DNA of 64,000 nucleotides, taken from NCBI GenBank assembly GCA_964411125.1, contig CAYPJU010000026.1:1-64000 (forward strand), given 5' to 3'. Below the pieces are notes generated by a model, which did no database searches, was not told where the DNA came from, and saw nothing but the letters and a program-made list of their open reading frames with translations. Position 1 is the first letter of the stretch. Each line of letters opens with the position of its first letter. This DNA is from JBFIHF01 sp964411125. GTDB taxonomy: Bacteria; Myxococcota_A; Bradymonadia; Bradymonadales; Bradymonadaceae. The translations under genes were made by a program, and so were the position numbers. Below, piece by piece: positions 45,245 through 55,100 of the stretch.

Positions 45245-47017
45245 CTACCCGCCGATGCAGACGCCGACGTCTCCGCCTTGCTTGGCGCACTGACCGGAGC
45301 AGCAGTCGCTGTTGTCGCGGCAGCTGGCGTTGAGGGGGCGGCACGGGGGACCGCAGACACCCAGGTCTTCACGGCAGTTCCCGTTGCAGCAATCAGCGTG
45401 GGTCTCGCAGGTCTCGCCGTCGAGCACGCAGTCGGGGCAGCCCTCGTCGATCTGATCGTCGCAGTCGTTGTCGATGCCGTCACAGATTTCGGGGGAGCAT
45501 CCTTCGCAGCCCTCGTCGATGTCGCCGTCGCAGTCGTTGTCCATGTAGTCGCAAACTTCGACGTCGGGCATACACTCGGTGGCGCAGCCGAGGATGATCT
45601 TGAGCGGCGGGGTCATCCCCTGCGGCGTCGCGTTCTGAAGCGTCGTGCAGGCGGTCTGGCTGAGCGACAGCGTGTTCGTCGTCGCGTCGTAGGTGTAGTC
45701 GTTGCGAGCGACGGCGTTGCCGGCGATCTCGACCCAGATCTTGTTCGGATCTTGCGGCGCCGGGTTGAGGACGTAACTGCAAGCGATGGCCTGGGCGGCG
45801 ATGCTCTGCAGGGTCGCCGTCAGGGCGTTGGTGTTGTTGGCCGTGTAGTAGTTCGCGGTTCCGCCCGCGGTAGCGATCGCCTGCAGGGTCGACTCGTTGC
45901 CGCCGAAGTTGAAGCCGACGACGTAGACCGGGATTCCGGCGTTGGCGAGCGCCATGGCGCGGTTCTGCGAGTTTCCGTTGGTCTCGCACGAGTTCGGCTC
46001 TCCGTCCGTCACGAGCACGAGTGCCTTCGCACGCTGCATGTCGATCGGGTCGTTCGGATCGGACAAGAGGCCCTGGTTGAGGACCGCGTCGAGCGCACCG
46101 GCGGTCGGCGTGCCACCGGACGCGGCGAGGCCGGCCCACGAACTCTTGAGAGCCGCGGCGGTGTGCAGCCCCATGTCGAGCCGGTGGTTCAGGCCGGGGC
46201 ACGAACCGGTGAAGTAGTTGCCGAACCCGAACCGCACGTCGGAGGCGAGGGCGTCCGCGATCTGGTTGAGCGAGGACTGGGCGGAGCTGATCCCCGACGA
46301 GCCCATCGAGCTCGAGGTATCGAGGAGGATGTAGATGTTGGGTTCGACGACCTCGAACATCGACTGCTGTTCACCACACAGCATGCCGGTCGGGACGGGG
46401 CTGCAGGCGTCGCCCGAGCCGTCCATGTCGGCGTCGGCCTGGTCGTAGTTGGCGACGTTCGGGCAGTTGTCGCAGGCGTCGCCGAGCGAGTCGCCGTCCG
46501 TGTCGGCCTGGTCGGGGTTGGAGACGCCTCCGCAATTGTCGGCCGAGTCGGGGGTGCCGTCTCCGTCGTCGTCGCGGTTGGGATCGTAGTACTCACCGTC
46601 TTCGCATGCGTCCCCGATCCCGTTGCCGTCCATGTCGGTCTGGTCGAAGTTCGCCGCGTCGAGACAGTTGTCGCAGGCGTCGCCGATCCCGTCTCCCTCC
46701 GAGTCGACCTGATCTGGATTGTCGGCGTCGGGGCAGTTGTCGAAGCGATCGATGAATCCGTCGTTGTCGCTGTCTGCCCACGGATCGCGGTTGTTGGTCC
46801 CGCTCGTCGTGCCGTTGTTGTTGGTCCCCGCGCCGTTGTTGGAGCTGTTGTTGATCACGACGCCGTTATTCTCGGCGGCGCACTCCCCCGTCACCGGGTT
46901 TCGCTCGCAGTTCGTGGTGCCATTGTTCGAGCCCTTCACGGGATCGGTCCCGCAGTTGAGGGCGAGCATGGCGAGAAAGGTCAGACCGGCAAGAGAGTTC
47001 GTACGGCGGATCATCAA
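45245..47017 (-). CDS. Surface lipoprotein: TSP3 repeats, vWA domain, MopE-like repeats (shorter paralogue)
   Basis: The 590-residue product starts MMIRRTNSLAGLTFLAMLAL with lipid Cys22 and an Asn/Gly-rich linker (to ~75). TSP3 repeats follow (~78-205). The vWA domain (~218-420) has the MIDAS-like DTSSSM and LVTDGEP. Two MopE-like units (CDYMDNDCDGDIDEGC, CDGIDNDCDDQIDEGC) lead into a small Cys-rich tail with CC pairs. The domain order matches the 1241-residue lipoprotein at 34003-37728, so the two are paralogues of very different length. A putative terminator or REP palindrome lies 5 bp past the stop. Confidence 0.88.
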   Translation of the reverse strand: MMIRRTNSLAGLTFLAMLALNCGTDPVKGSNNGTTNCERNPVTGECAAENNGVVINNSSNNGAGTNNNGTTSGTNNRDPWADSDNDGFIDRFDNCPDADNPDQVDSEGDGIGDACDNCLDAANFDQTDMDGNGIGDACEDGEYYDPNRDDDGDGTPDSADNCGGVSNPDQADTDGDSLGDACDNCPNVANYDQADADMDGSGDACSPVPTGMLCGEQQSMFEVVEPNIYILLDTSSSMGSSGISSAQSSLNQIADALASDVRFGFGNYFTGSCPGLNHRLDMGLHTAAALKSSWAGLAASGGTPTAGALDAVLNQGLLSDPNDPIDMQRAKALVLVTDGEPNSCETNGNSQNRAMALANAGIPVYVVGFNFGGNESTLQAIATAGGTANYYTANNTNALTATLQSIAAQAIACSYVLNPAPQDPNKIWVEIAGNAVARNDYTYDATTNTLSLSQTACTTLQNATPQGMTPPLKIILGCATECMPDVEVCDYMDNDCDGDIDEGCEGCSPEICDGIDNDCDDQIDEGCPDCVLDGETCETHADCCNGNCREDLGVCGPPCRPLNASCRDNSDCCSGQCAKQGGDVGVCIGG

Positions 47018-47162
47018 TCAGCTCTCGCGAGAATACAGGGTTGGGTAGTCCAAGGTGCGCTCGTGTGCGACATGTGGGAGGACTGTAGCATATCGAAAAC
47101 CCCATTTCGACACCTACGCCGGCGTCATTTACGGGAGCGGATCGGCGGGATACAAAGAAGCC

Positions 47163-47639
47163 GTGAACGACTCCTCCGAACCGATCGACCTCGAGACCGA
47201 GTGGCCGGAAGTCGCCGGCTGGTTCGGCGGGGACGACGACGACCGTGAGCCGCTGTGGCTCTTTCCCGTGGCGCTGCTCTACGTCGGCTTCTTTTTCGGG
47301 CCGTTCGTGACGGTCCTCGCCGCGATGTTCACGTTGAAGGGGCGAATCACGCTGCGACACGCCGCGTTTCTCACCGGCGTGGCGGGCACGGCCTGGTGCC
47401 TCATCCAGGGGGTCTCCGCCTGGAACGCCTCGTCGTGGACGGAGTACGGCCTGCAGGGGTTTCGCGCGACGTGCAATTTCCTCAACGGAATCGCCGCCTA
47501 CGTGACCGTCCGGAAACTCGCGCTCGCGACGATGCGGCCGACCCGGAAGACGATCCTCTGGACGGCGGCATTCTTCGCGGCCGGGGTCTGCATTTTCATC
47601 GTGACCCCGGGCAAACTGCTCGTCGCGTTGGGGCGCTGA
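47163..47639 (+). CDS. Putative polytopic membrane protein
   Basis: The GTG at 47163 gives a 158-residue protein with an acidic N-terminus (DSSEPIDLETEW) and four probable membrane helices: LWLFPVALLYVGFFFGPFV, AAFLTGVAGTAWCLIQGVSA, a third around FLNGIAAYVTVRKL, and TILWTAAFFAAGVCIFIVTP. The frame is open upstream to 47055 but that part is not helix-like and would shift into the divergent promoter. I do not recognise the family. It lies 77 bp before the PDH operon on the same strand. Confidence 0.6.
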   Translation: MNDSSEPIDLETEWPEVAGWFGGDDDDREPLWLFPVALLYVGFFFGPFVTVLAAMFTLKGRITLRHAAFLTGVAGTAWCLIQGVSAWNASSWTEYGLQGFRATCNFLNGIAAYVTVRKLALATMRPTRKTILWTAAFFAAGVCIFIVTPGKLLVALGR

Positions 47640-47716
47640 GGTCGGTCGTTAGTTGACGACCCGACGGCGCGGTTCTATTGCATTGGGGCTGCATCGCCAT
47701 CCGCACAGGTCATCTC

Positions 47717-49027
47717 ATGGCTCCCTCGAAAAAGACGGTCGTCGAACAACTCGCCACCTTGCCCAGCATCAGCGAAGCGATCGCGAGCTCGATGTACGAC
47801 GAGCTCGGGTTGCGGAGCCTCGACGACGTGATCGCCGCGGCGAGCGACGGCAAGCTCCGAAAGTTGTCGGGCGTCGGGAAGAAGACCGAGGAGAAGATCT
47901 TGGAAGCAGCGAAATCGGCCGCGAAGGCCCCCGCGAAACAATCGAAGAGCAAGAAGCCGGCGGCGAAGAAGGCGAACGGCAAACCGCAGCGCAACGCCGA
48001 CGATCCGTCGACCTACATCGACGACGACGCGGCGCAGGAGGCGCTCTCCGAGCTCGGTGTCGATACGATCAAAGACTGGTATCGCCAGCTCCTGTTGCTG
48101 CGGCGATTCGAGGAGCAGGCCGGCCGCCAGTACCAGATGGGGAAGATCAAGGGGTTCTGCCACCTCTACATCGGTCAGGAGGCGGTCGCCGTCGGCTCGC
48201 TCGCCGCGGTCCGCGAGGACGATTACGTCGTGACGGCCTACCGCGAGCACGGCCACGCCATCGCTCGCGGTATCGAACCGAAGGCGGTGATGGCGGAGTT
48301 GTTCGGCAAGAAGACGGGCGCCAGCGGTGGCAAGGGCGGCTCGATGCACATCTTCGACGTCGACAAGAAGTTCTACGGTGGCTGGGGGATCGTCGGCGGT
48401 CACATTCCGACCGCTGCGGGGATGGCGTTCGCCTCGAAGTACCGTGACGAGGATCGCGTAGCCCTCTGTTACCTGGGAGACGGTTCGATCCATCAGGGCG
48501 TCGTCCACGAGACGATGAACATGTCCGTGCTGTGGAACCTGCCGCTGCTCCTGATCATCGAGAACAACCAGTACGCGATGGGGACGGCGCTCGAGCGGGC
48601 GAGCTCGCTGAGCGACCTCAGCAAGAAGGGCGCGAGCCACGGCGTCGAAGGCGTGACCGTCGACGGTCAGGACGTTTTCGCGGTCTGGAAGGCGACGCGC
48701 GAAGCCGCTCGAAAGTGCCGCGAAGAGGGGAAGACGGTCCTGATGGACATCATCACCTATCGCTACCGTGGTCACTCGATGAGCGACCCTGCCAAGTATC
48801 GCTCCAAGGACGAAGTCGCCGACCAGCAGAAGGTCGGGCCCGTTCAGCGGATGCACGCATGGCTGGTTCGCGAAGACATCATGACGACCGAGGAGCTCGA
48901 GCAGCTCGACGCCGAGATTAAGGCGCAGGTCAAAGAGGCGATCACCTTCGCCGAAGAATCGGACTTCCCCGACCCCTCCGTGCTCGACGAAGACGTGTAC
49001 GTCGAGTGGAACTGGGACATCGAATAA
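47717..49027 (+). CDS. pdhA: Pyruvate dehydrogenase E1 component, alpha subunit, with N-terminal helix-hairpin-helix domain
   Basis: The E1 part (residues ~113-436) is a normal thiamine-diphosphate E1 alpha: RQYQMGKIKGFCHLYIGQEA, the ThDP/Mg motif GDGSIHQG (254-261) to ENN (282-284), and YRYRGHSMSDPAKYR. Before it is a separate domain: residues ~10-66 form a helix-hairpin-helix (KLRKLSGVGKKTEEKILEAA at 46-65), followed by a Lys/Ala/Pro-rich linker (66-92). HhH domains usually bind DNA or mediate protein contacts, so this fusion is unusual for E1 alpha. With E1 beta and E2 it decarboxylates pyruvate to acetyl-CoA. Confidence 0.93.
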   Translation: MAPSKKTVVEQLATLPSISEAIASSMYDELGLRSLDDVIAAASDGKLRKLSGVGKKTEEKILEAAKSAAKAPAKQSKSKKPAAKKANGKPQRNADDPSTYIDDDAAQEALSELGVDTIKDWYRQLLLLRRFEEQAGRQYQMGKIKGFCHLYIGQEAVAVGSLAAVREDDYVVTAYREHGHAIARGIEPKAVMAELFGKKTGASGGKGGSMHIFDVDKKFYGGWGIVGGHIPTAAGMAFASKYRDEDRVALCYLGDGSIHQGVVHETMNMSVLWNLPLLLIIENNQYAMGTALERASSLSDLSKKGASHGVEGVTVDGQDVFAVWKATREAARKCREEGKTVLMDIITYRYRGHSMSDPAKYRSKDEVADQQKVGPVQRMHAWLVREDIMTTEELEQLDAEIKAQVKEAITFAEESDFPDPSVLDEDVYVEWNWDIE

Positions 49028-49046
49028 CTCTCACTCGAGACGAACA

Positions 49047-50033
49047 ATGGCTCGTGAAATTGCGTATCGCGAAGCTCTCGGCGAAGCGATCGACGAAGAG
49101 ATGGCCCGCGACGAGGCGGTCTTCCTGATCGGTGAGGAGGTCGCCGAGTACGACGGCGCCTACAAGGTCAGCCAGGGGCTGCTCGACAAATATGGTGAGC
49201 GACGCGTCATCGACACGCCGATCACGGAGGCGGGGTTCGCCGGCATCGGCATTGGCGCTGCGCTCGTCGGCCTCAAGCCGATCGTCGAGATGATGACGTT
49301 CAACTTTGCCGTCCTCGCCCTCGATCAGGTGATGAACACGGCGGCGAAGGCTCGCTACATGTCGAACGGCCAGCTCTCGTGTCCGATCGTCGTGCGGGGT
49401 GCCGGCGGCGCCGGCGGTGCGCTCGGCGCGCAGCACTCGCAGTCGCTCGAGGCGCAGTACGTGCACTGTCCAGGGCTGAAGGTGATGATGCCGGCTACTC
49501 CCCACGATGCGAAGGGGATGCTGAAAACGGCGATCCGCGATCCGGATCCCGTCATCTTCATCGAGTCGGAGATCCTCTACGGCCTCACGGGAGAAGTTCC
49601 CGAGGAGGAGTACACGATCCCGATGGGCGTCGGTGACATCAAGCGCCAGGGAGCGGACTGTACGATCATCGCGTGGAGCCGGATGGTCCACTACTCGCTG
49701 GACGCGGCGAAGAAGCTCGCCGACGAGCACGGCATCGACTGCGAAGTGCTCGATCCGCGAACCCTCCGTCCCCTCGACAAAGATCTGATCCGCGAATCGG
49801 TGAAGAAGACGAACCGTGTCGTGGTGGTGGAAGAAGGATGGCCCTGGGCGTCGGTTGGGTCGAGCATCGCCGAGTTCGTGTCGCGCGAGCTCTTCGACTG
49901 GCTCGACGCGCCCGTCGGACGCGTCCATCAGCGGGACATCCCGATGCCCTACGCCTACAACCTCGAGCCGCTCTCTCTCCCGTCCGTGGACGACATCGTC
50001 GATGCCGTCAAACGGGCCTGCTACGTCGACTAG
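49047..50033 (+). CDS. pdhB: Pyruvate dehydrogenase E1 component, beta subunit
   Basis: The 328-residue product pairs with E1 alpha to form the alpha2beta2 thiamine enzyme. Family segments include REALGEAIDEEMARDEAVFL, GEEVAEYDGAYKVSQGL, ITEAGFAGIGIGAAL, EMMTFNFAVLALDQVMN and the C-terminal EVLDPRTLRPLDKD. The start is 19 bp after the pdhA stop, and pdhC follows after 10 bp. Confidence 0.95.
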   Translation: MAREIAYREALGEAIDEEMARDEAVFLIGEEVAEYDGAYKVSQGLLDKYGERRVIDTPITEAGFAGIGIGAALVGLKPIVEMMTFNFAVLALDQVMNTAAKARYMSNGQLSCPIVVRGAGGAGGALGAQHSQSLEAQYVHCPGLKVMMPATPHDAKGMLKTAIRDPDPVIFIESEILYGLTGEVPEEEYTIPMGVGDIKRQGADCTIIAWSRMVHYSLDAAKKLADEHGIDCEVLDPRTLRPLDKDLIRESVKKTNRVVVVEEGWPWASVGSSIAEFVSRELFDWLDAPVGRVHQRDIPMPYAYNLEPLSLPSVDDIVDAVKRACYVD

Positions 50034-50043
50034 GAACTCAGCT

Positions 50044-51387
50044 ATGGCAGAAGTCATCACCATGCTCGCCCTCTCTCCCACGATGGAAGAGGGGACCCTC
50101 GTCGAGTGGACGAAATCCGAAGGCGACAAGGTCTCCGAGGGTGAGATCATCGCCGAGATCGAGACCGACAAGGCCACCATGGAGATGGAATCGTTCCACG
50201 ACGGGACGATCCTGAAGCTCCTCGCGCAGAAGGGGGCGGCGATCCCGGTCGGGAGCCCTCTCGCGATCATCGGGGACGATGGGGAGGACATCAGTGACCT
50301 CCTCGCCGACCTCGACGGTGGCGGAAGCGGCGCCTCTTCGAAGACGAAGGCCGAGGAGCCGGAAGAAGAACCGGCCGACGAATCGGATGCTGACGTTGAA
50401 TCGGCCGACGAGGCTGAAGAAGCGGTCGCGCCCGAACGCGAACCCGCAGCCGAGAAGACGAAGCCCGCCAAGAAGTCGCGGCCGTCGCGCTCCACCGACA
50501 AGGGGGATCGAATCTTCGTGTCCCCGCTCGCTCGACGGATGGCGGACGACGCTGGCATCGACATCGCCGACATCGACGGCAGCGGGCCCAACGGCCGAAT
50601 CGTCAAGGTAGACGTCGAGGCGGCGATCGAGCGCGGGCCGTCGAAGGCGCAGGCCCCCGCGAGAGCCGCTGCTACCGAAGCGGCCGCCGAGGGAGAGGAG
50701 GTCCCGCTCAGCCAGATGCGAAAGACGATCGCGAAGCGGCTCGGGCAAGTCTGGGTCGACACCCCGACCTTCTTCCTCACGATGGATATCGACATGGCGA
50801 ACGCGATGTCGGAGCGCAAGCGGATCAACGACCAGCTCGCCGCTGCCGACGCCGGCGTGAAGATCTCGGTCAACGACATGATCATCAAGGCATGCGCCGT
50901 TGCGCTCGAGCGCTACCCCGCGATGAACGTCTCGTTCCAAGGGGACAAGATGATCCAGTACGACGCCTCGCACATCGGCGTCGCAGTCGCGATCGAAGAC
51001 GGCCTCATCACACCGACGATTCGCAACGCTCACCAGAAGTCGCTGAGCGCGATCTCGAAGGAGATCCGGGAGCTCGCCGGGCGCGCCAAAGACAAGAAGC
51101 TGAAGCCCGAGGAGTACACCGGCGGGACGTTCAGCGTCTCGAACCTCGGGATGTTGGGGATCGACCATTTCACGGCGATCATCAACCCGCCGCAGGCCGG
51201 CATCCTCGCCTGCGGTGCGGTGAAAAAGGTCCCCGTCGTCGATCAAGAGAGCGGCGAGCTCGGTGTCGGAACGCGGATGAAGGTCACGCTGAGCTGCGAT
51301 CACCGCGCGGTCGACGGCGCGACGGGCGCCGAGTTCCTCAACCACGTGAAGCGGTTGCTCGAGAACCCGCTACTGCTCCTCGTCTGA
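50044..51387 (+). CDS. pdhC: Dihydrolipoamide acetyltransferase (PDH E2 component)
   Basis: E2 forms the PDH core and transfers the acetyl group to CoA. Domains in order: one lipoyl domain (1-80; lipoyl-Lys43 in ETDKATMEME), an acidic Ala/Glu linker, a peripheral-subunit-binding domain (~155-195, FVSPLARRMADDAGIDIADI), then the catalytic domain with the His-x3-Asp-Gly motif (His420, Asp424; CDHRAVDG). The 447-residue length is normal. The stop is 18 bp inside the convergent MYXO-CTERM gene. No E3 (lpdA) gene is in the window. Confidence 0.94.
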   Translation: MAEVITMLALSPTMEEGTLVEWTKSEGDKVSEGEIIAEIETDKATMEMESFHDGTILKLLAQKGAAIPVGSPLAIIGDDGEDISDLLADLDGGGSGASSKTKAEEPEEEPADESDADVESADEAEEAVAPEREPAAEKTKPAKKSRPSRSTDKGDRIFVSPLARRMADDAGIDIADIDGSGPNGRIVKVDVEAAIERGPSKAQAPARAAATEAAAEGEEVPLSQMRKTIAKRLGQVWVDTPTFFLTMDIDMANAMSERKRINDQLAAADAGVKISVNDMIIKACAVALERYPAMNVSFQGDKMIQYDASHIGVAVAIEDGLITPTIRNAHQKSLSAISKEIRELAGRAKDKKLKPEEYTGGTFSVSNLGMLGIDHFTAIINPPQAGILACGAVKKVPVVDQESGELGVGTRMKVTLSCDHRAVDGATGAEFLNHVKRLLENPLLLLV

Positions 51388-51903
51388 CCAAGCGCGGCGC
51401 CGCGTGCGCACCAGCGGCACAAAGGCGATCAAGAGGGGCAGGAGACTCGTGGGTGACCCGCTACCGGCCACGCTGCATCCCGCACACGGATCGTAGTCCT
51501 CTTCGTAATTCGTCACGACGGTGAGGTCGAAAGTGGCGTCTTCGAAGCTATCGGAAGTCGCCGCGACGACCAGCGTTTCCGGGGTGTCCACGTCGACCGG
51601 AAAGTCGACACCGATGGAGCCTTGCTCGCCGGCGGGGAGCTCGAGCTCGCACCTCTCGGAGCAGTCTTCGCTCGTCAGAGTCACGGGGGTCTCGCACTCG
51701 TTGGAGAACACCACGAGATCAGACCAGCCGTCGGCTCCCTGGAACACCAGGCAGTCGGGGGCATCGGTCATGTCGAGCGTCGCAGTCTGCCGATCAGCGG
51801 GAGAGCACGCGAACGCCGGGGCGGCGACCGAGAGGCAGCCGGCGGCGACGATGAAGACGCCGACCGTTTTCAGGACGAGGTCACGGATCGAAGTTTGATT
51901 CAT
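51370..51903 (-). CDS. Exported protein with MYXO-CTERM-type C-terminal sorting signal
   Basis: The 177-residue product has a signal peptide (cleavage near AFA-CSP, residue ~32). The mature region is beta-rich with several cysteines. The C-terminus follows the MYXO-CTERM plan: Cys-containing motif (PCAGCSVAGSGSP), membrane helix (TSLLPLLIAFVPL), then Arg-rich end (RTRRRAW). This signal anchors proteins to the cell surface in myxobacteria-like organisms. The mature function is unknown. The gene overlaps the convergent pdhC by 18 bp. Confidence 0.78.
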   Translation of the reverse strand: MNQTSIRDLVLKTVGVFIVAAGCLSVAAPAFACSPADRQTATLDMTDAPDCLVFQGADGWSDLVVFSNECETPVTLTSEDCSERCELELPAGEQGSIGVDFPVDVDTPETLVVAATSDSFEDATFDLTVVTNYEEDYDPCAGCSVAGSGSPTSLLPLLIAFVPLVRTRRRAWSDEEQ

Positions 51904-52125
51904 GGGGACTCCAAGGGTTGGTGGCAGGTTCGGGATCGAACCGATCGGTCTGGTCTTCTCCATCCATTCACGAAGATCGCGTCAGCCTTCGCTGCATGCG
52001 CCGTGCCAGCGTTTCGACCGCACATCTGGAAGAGAATTGGACGATCTGTGGTCCATCGAGAAGGTGAGCCGCGGAAGAATGGAGTGACTTTACCACGGCG
52101 CAGTCGGCACCCTGCGGCTCGGGGC

Positions 52126-55100
52126 TCAGTCGAGCGGAGTCACGCGGACAAAGCCGCCATGCTCCCGGGATCGATCGATGACCATGTCGGCGACGAACCT
52201 CGTCCCGCGGCTCGTCATCGCCGTCCAGAAGCCGGTCCCCGTATCGGGGAGAGGGTGCTTTTGCGGTGTCCAGTCCGTCCCATTCGAAGACGTCGCGGTG
52301 ATCAAGGTGCGGTCGAAGGCGTCCTGGTAGGCCACCGTGAGGGTCGAACCGTCGACTCGGAGCTGGGCGCCCTCCCCCGTCGTTCCGTACCAGTACTCGT
52401 CGTCGAAGAGTCTCTTGCCGTCGTCGACGAGCCCGGTAGCGGTATCGCCGAACCGTGAGTAGCGGACCCCGCGGGACATCATGAAGAACGCGTGCTCGGC
52501 ACCGTCCGCGCCGAGCGCTCCCGCGGCGTGGGGGCCCGTGCCACGGGCGATGAAGGTCGGCTCGCTCCAACTTCCTGCCGTGAACTGCATCCGTCCGACG
52601 CGATCCTCGATCCCGTCGTGGAAGACCGCGAACGGCGTCCCGCCCGCCGCGCTCAGATCGATGAAGGACGCGACGACCAGCGGGTACCCCTTCGTCGACT
52701 CCATCGGCTCGGGGGCCGACAGCACGACGGTAGGGGTGGCTGGCCCGGGCGAGGCGGCTGCGTCCACGACGACGTGGCGGAGCTCCGATCCGTCGGAGGC
52801 ACCGTCGGCGCCGTACAAGACGTGGACCTGGTCCCCTGCCAGCGTCGCCGCGGTCCACTGGCCGGGATCGCCGTCCGAATCGATCACGGCCGAGGAGAAC
52901 TTCGCCGTCGTTCCGTCGAACTCGGCGACACCCCATTTGAGCGCCTTCGCGTCCTCGTCGCGGTAGAAGACGTGCGCACGCGTTCCGCTGACGACGACCG
53001 CCGTGTGGGTCCCGACCTTCGGTCCTCTCTCGCTTCGTCCGCCGCGGTAGCCGTTGGGGTCACCGGTGAGCTCACCATCGGTGGGCACGCCGTCGACGAA
53101 CTGCCAGGCGATCTCGCCCGCCGCGCCGACCGAACCGACCATCAGGTCGCCGTAGGTGTCGTTGTAGGTCGCGACGACCGTGAGGGTGCCGTCCGAATCA
53201 ATGGAGGTGTACTCGCCGTGCCATCCCACGGGGATCGGCGGGAGGGGCACACAATCGCACACGACGTCGTCGAGTTCGCACGTTTCGCGGTTGGGGGTGG
53301 CCGACTGCACGCCCACCTCGTAGCCCGGACCGCACTCGGCGTCGTCCCCTTCGCAGGGGTTTCCGACCTCCTGACACATCTGGGACGACAGGCAGCAGAA
53401 CTCGCCTTCGGCGCAGCCGGGTTCGCACGCCTGGACGCAGACGCACTCCTCGTCCTCGCAGATCCCGCCGTTGCCTTCGGGACAGATCCCGGCGCAGTCC
53501 GAGTCGAGCGTGCAGACCTGCTCTACGTTGCAGCCTTCGCCGAAGCATTGCTCGGTGGCGTTCGTCGCGAGCTCCCCTTTGCAACCTCCGTTGCAGCCGG
53601 AGAACGCCAGGAGGGCCGCGGCGGCGAGGAACCCGCGGCGACGACGCACGAAGGCCGCCGCGCCGAAGAGCAGCAGACCGAGCAGCCCGGCGGGGCCGCC
53701 TCCGGTCGAACATCCGCCGGCGGCGGGGGGAGCACCATCGATCGCGACGCGCGTCGTCCGGCCGCTGTCGTCGCGCGCTTCGGCGAACACGGGCTCTCCC
53801 TGTGGCTTCCACGACTTCCGTTCGGTCCAGGTCGTCGCGTTCCCTGCGTTGTCGACCAACCGGTACTCGAGATCCTGGTCCGCCAGGTCGAATCCATCGA
53901 AGAAGACGGTGTCGCCAGCTCGGCGGGCTTCTACCTCGGGCTCGTTCCAGTCGATGACGAAGTCGAGTCGTGCAGGCCGAGGATCGGCCGTGCCCGGCTC
54001 TCCCACCACCCGCGCACGAACTTCGATGGTGTGGTCTCCCTGAATCGCGAGGAGGGGGTCATCCACCAGCAGTCTCGTCGAGCGGCGGTACATGCTCCAG
54101 AAGCCGCCGTCGACCCGGTACGAGAACTCCACCTCCCGGTCCTGCGGACCGAACTGACCGGCGTTCCAAGATGCCACGTCGAGCCGCAGCGTGGGGCGTA
54201 CGAGCCCTGACTCGAGGATCTGCCCGTAGTCGATCTCGGACGAGAGGATCGCGGTGTCGGCGACGTAGCCTTGCGGCTGATTGACCCGGGCGAGGTTCGC
54301 GAAGATCGCCAGATACTCGTTGTTGTCGACGCCGCGGATGTCGCCCTGGTTCAGGTCGAGCCGAAAGCCGAGGAGCTCGGGGACCGCGATGCTCTCGGGG
54401 ATGGCGCCCGCGATCTGGGGCCCGGCAAAACCGAGGAGCGTCGGGACGATGTCTCGGATCTTGTCCGCGCTCTCCTCGAGGAGCTCCAGCCGCCGTGGTT
54501 CGATGTTCGCGATCGCCTCTTCCAGATCGGTGACGATCGGGACCAGGTTTCCGTTGCCGTCGGGGACGAGCGCGACCGGGAGGTCGAGGTCGATGCGCAG
54601 CGTGAAGAGCCGGACCATCCGGTCGCGTGCGTATCCGAAGACGTGGAAATCGACGTCGTTCCAGAGAATCCGGAGGAGCGGGTCGTCCACGACGTAGGTG
54701 TCCCCCTGTGGTGTCACCGTGTTCGCCCCCAGCTCGATCGTCGGGGGTTCGTTCGCGACGATCGAGAGAACGGCCGACTTCCCCTTGCCGGCGAAGTCTT
54801 CCATGCTCGGTGCGACGAGTGTGAACGCGGTCGTGCTGAGGACCATCACGTCACGGTCGGACACTTCGAGGCACGTCCCGCCCGATGCCCAGATCGTCCA
54901 GAGGGCGTGTTCGATTGCGCTCTTGTGCAATCCGACGCCGAACTGGAACGAACCTCCCCCCGGCTTCATGTCGCTCATGAGCGTCGGCGAGACGCTCAGG
55001 TTGGGGACGGCCGGCCTCATCCCTTTTTCCACCGGAGCGCAGTCCGACTGGCTCACCTCTTTGAAGCCCGACCGGAGCCCGACGGTGACTCCGTCGTCCA

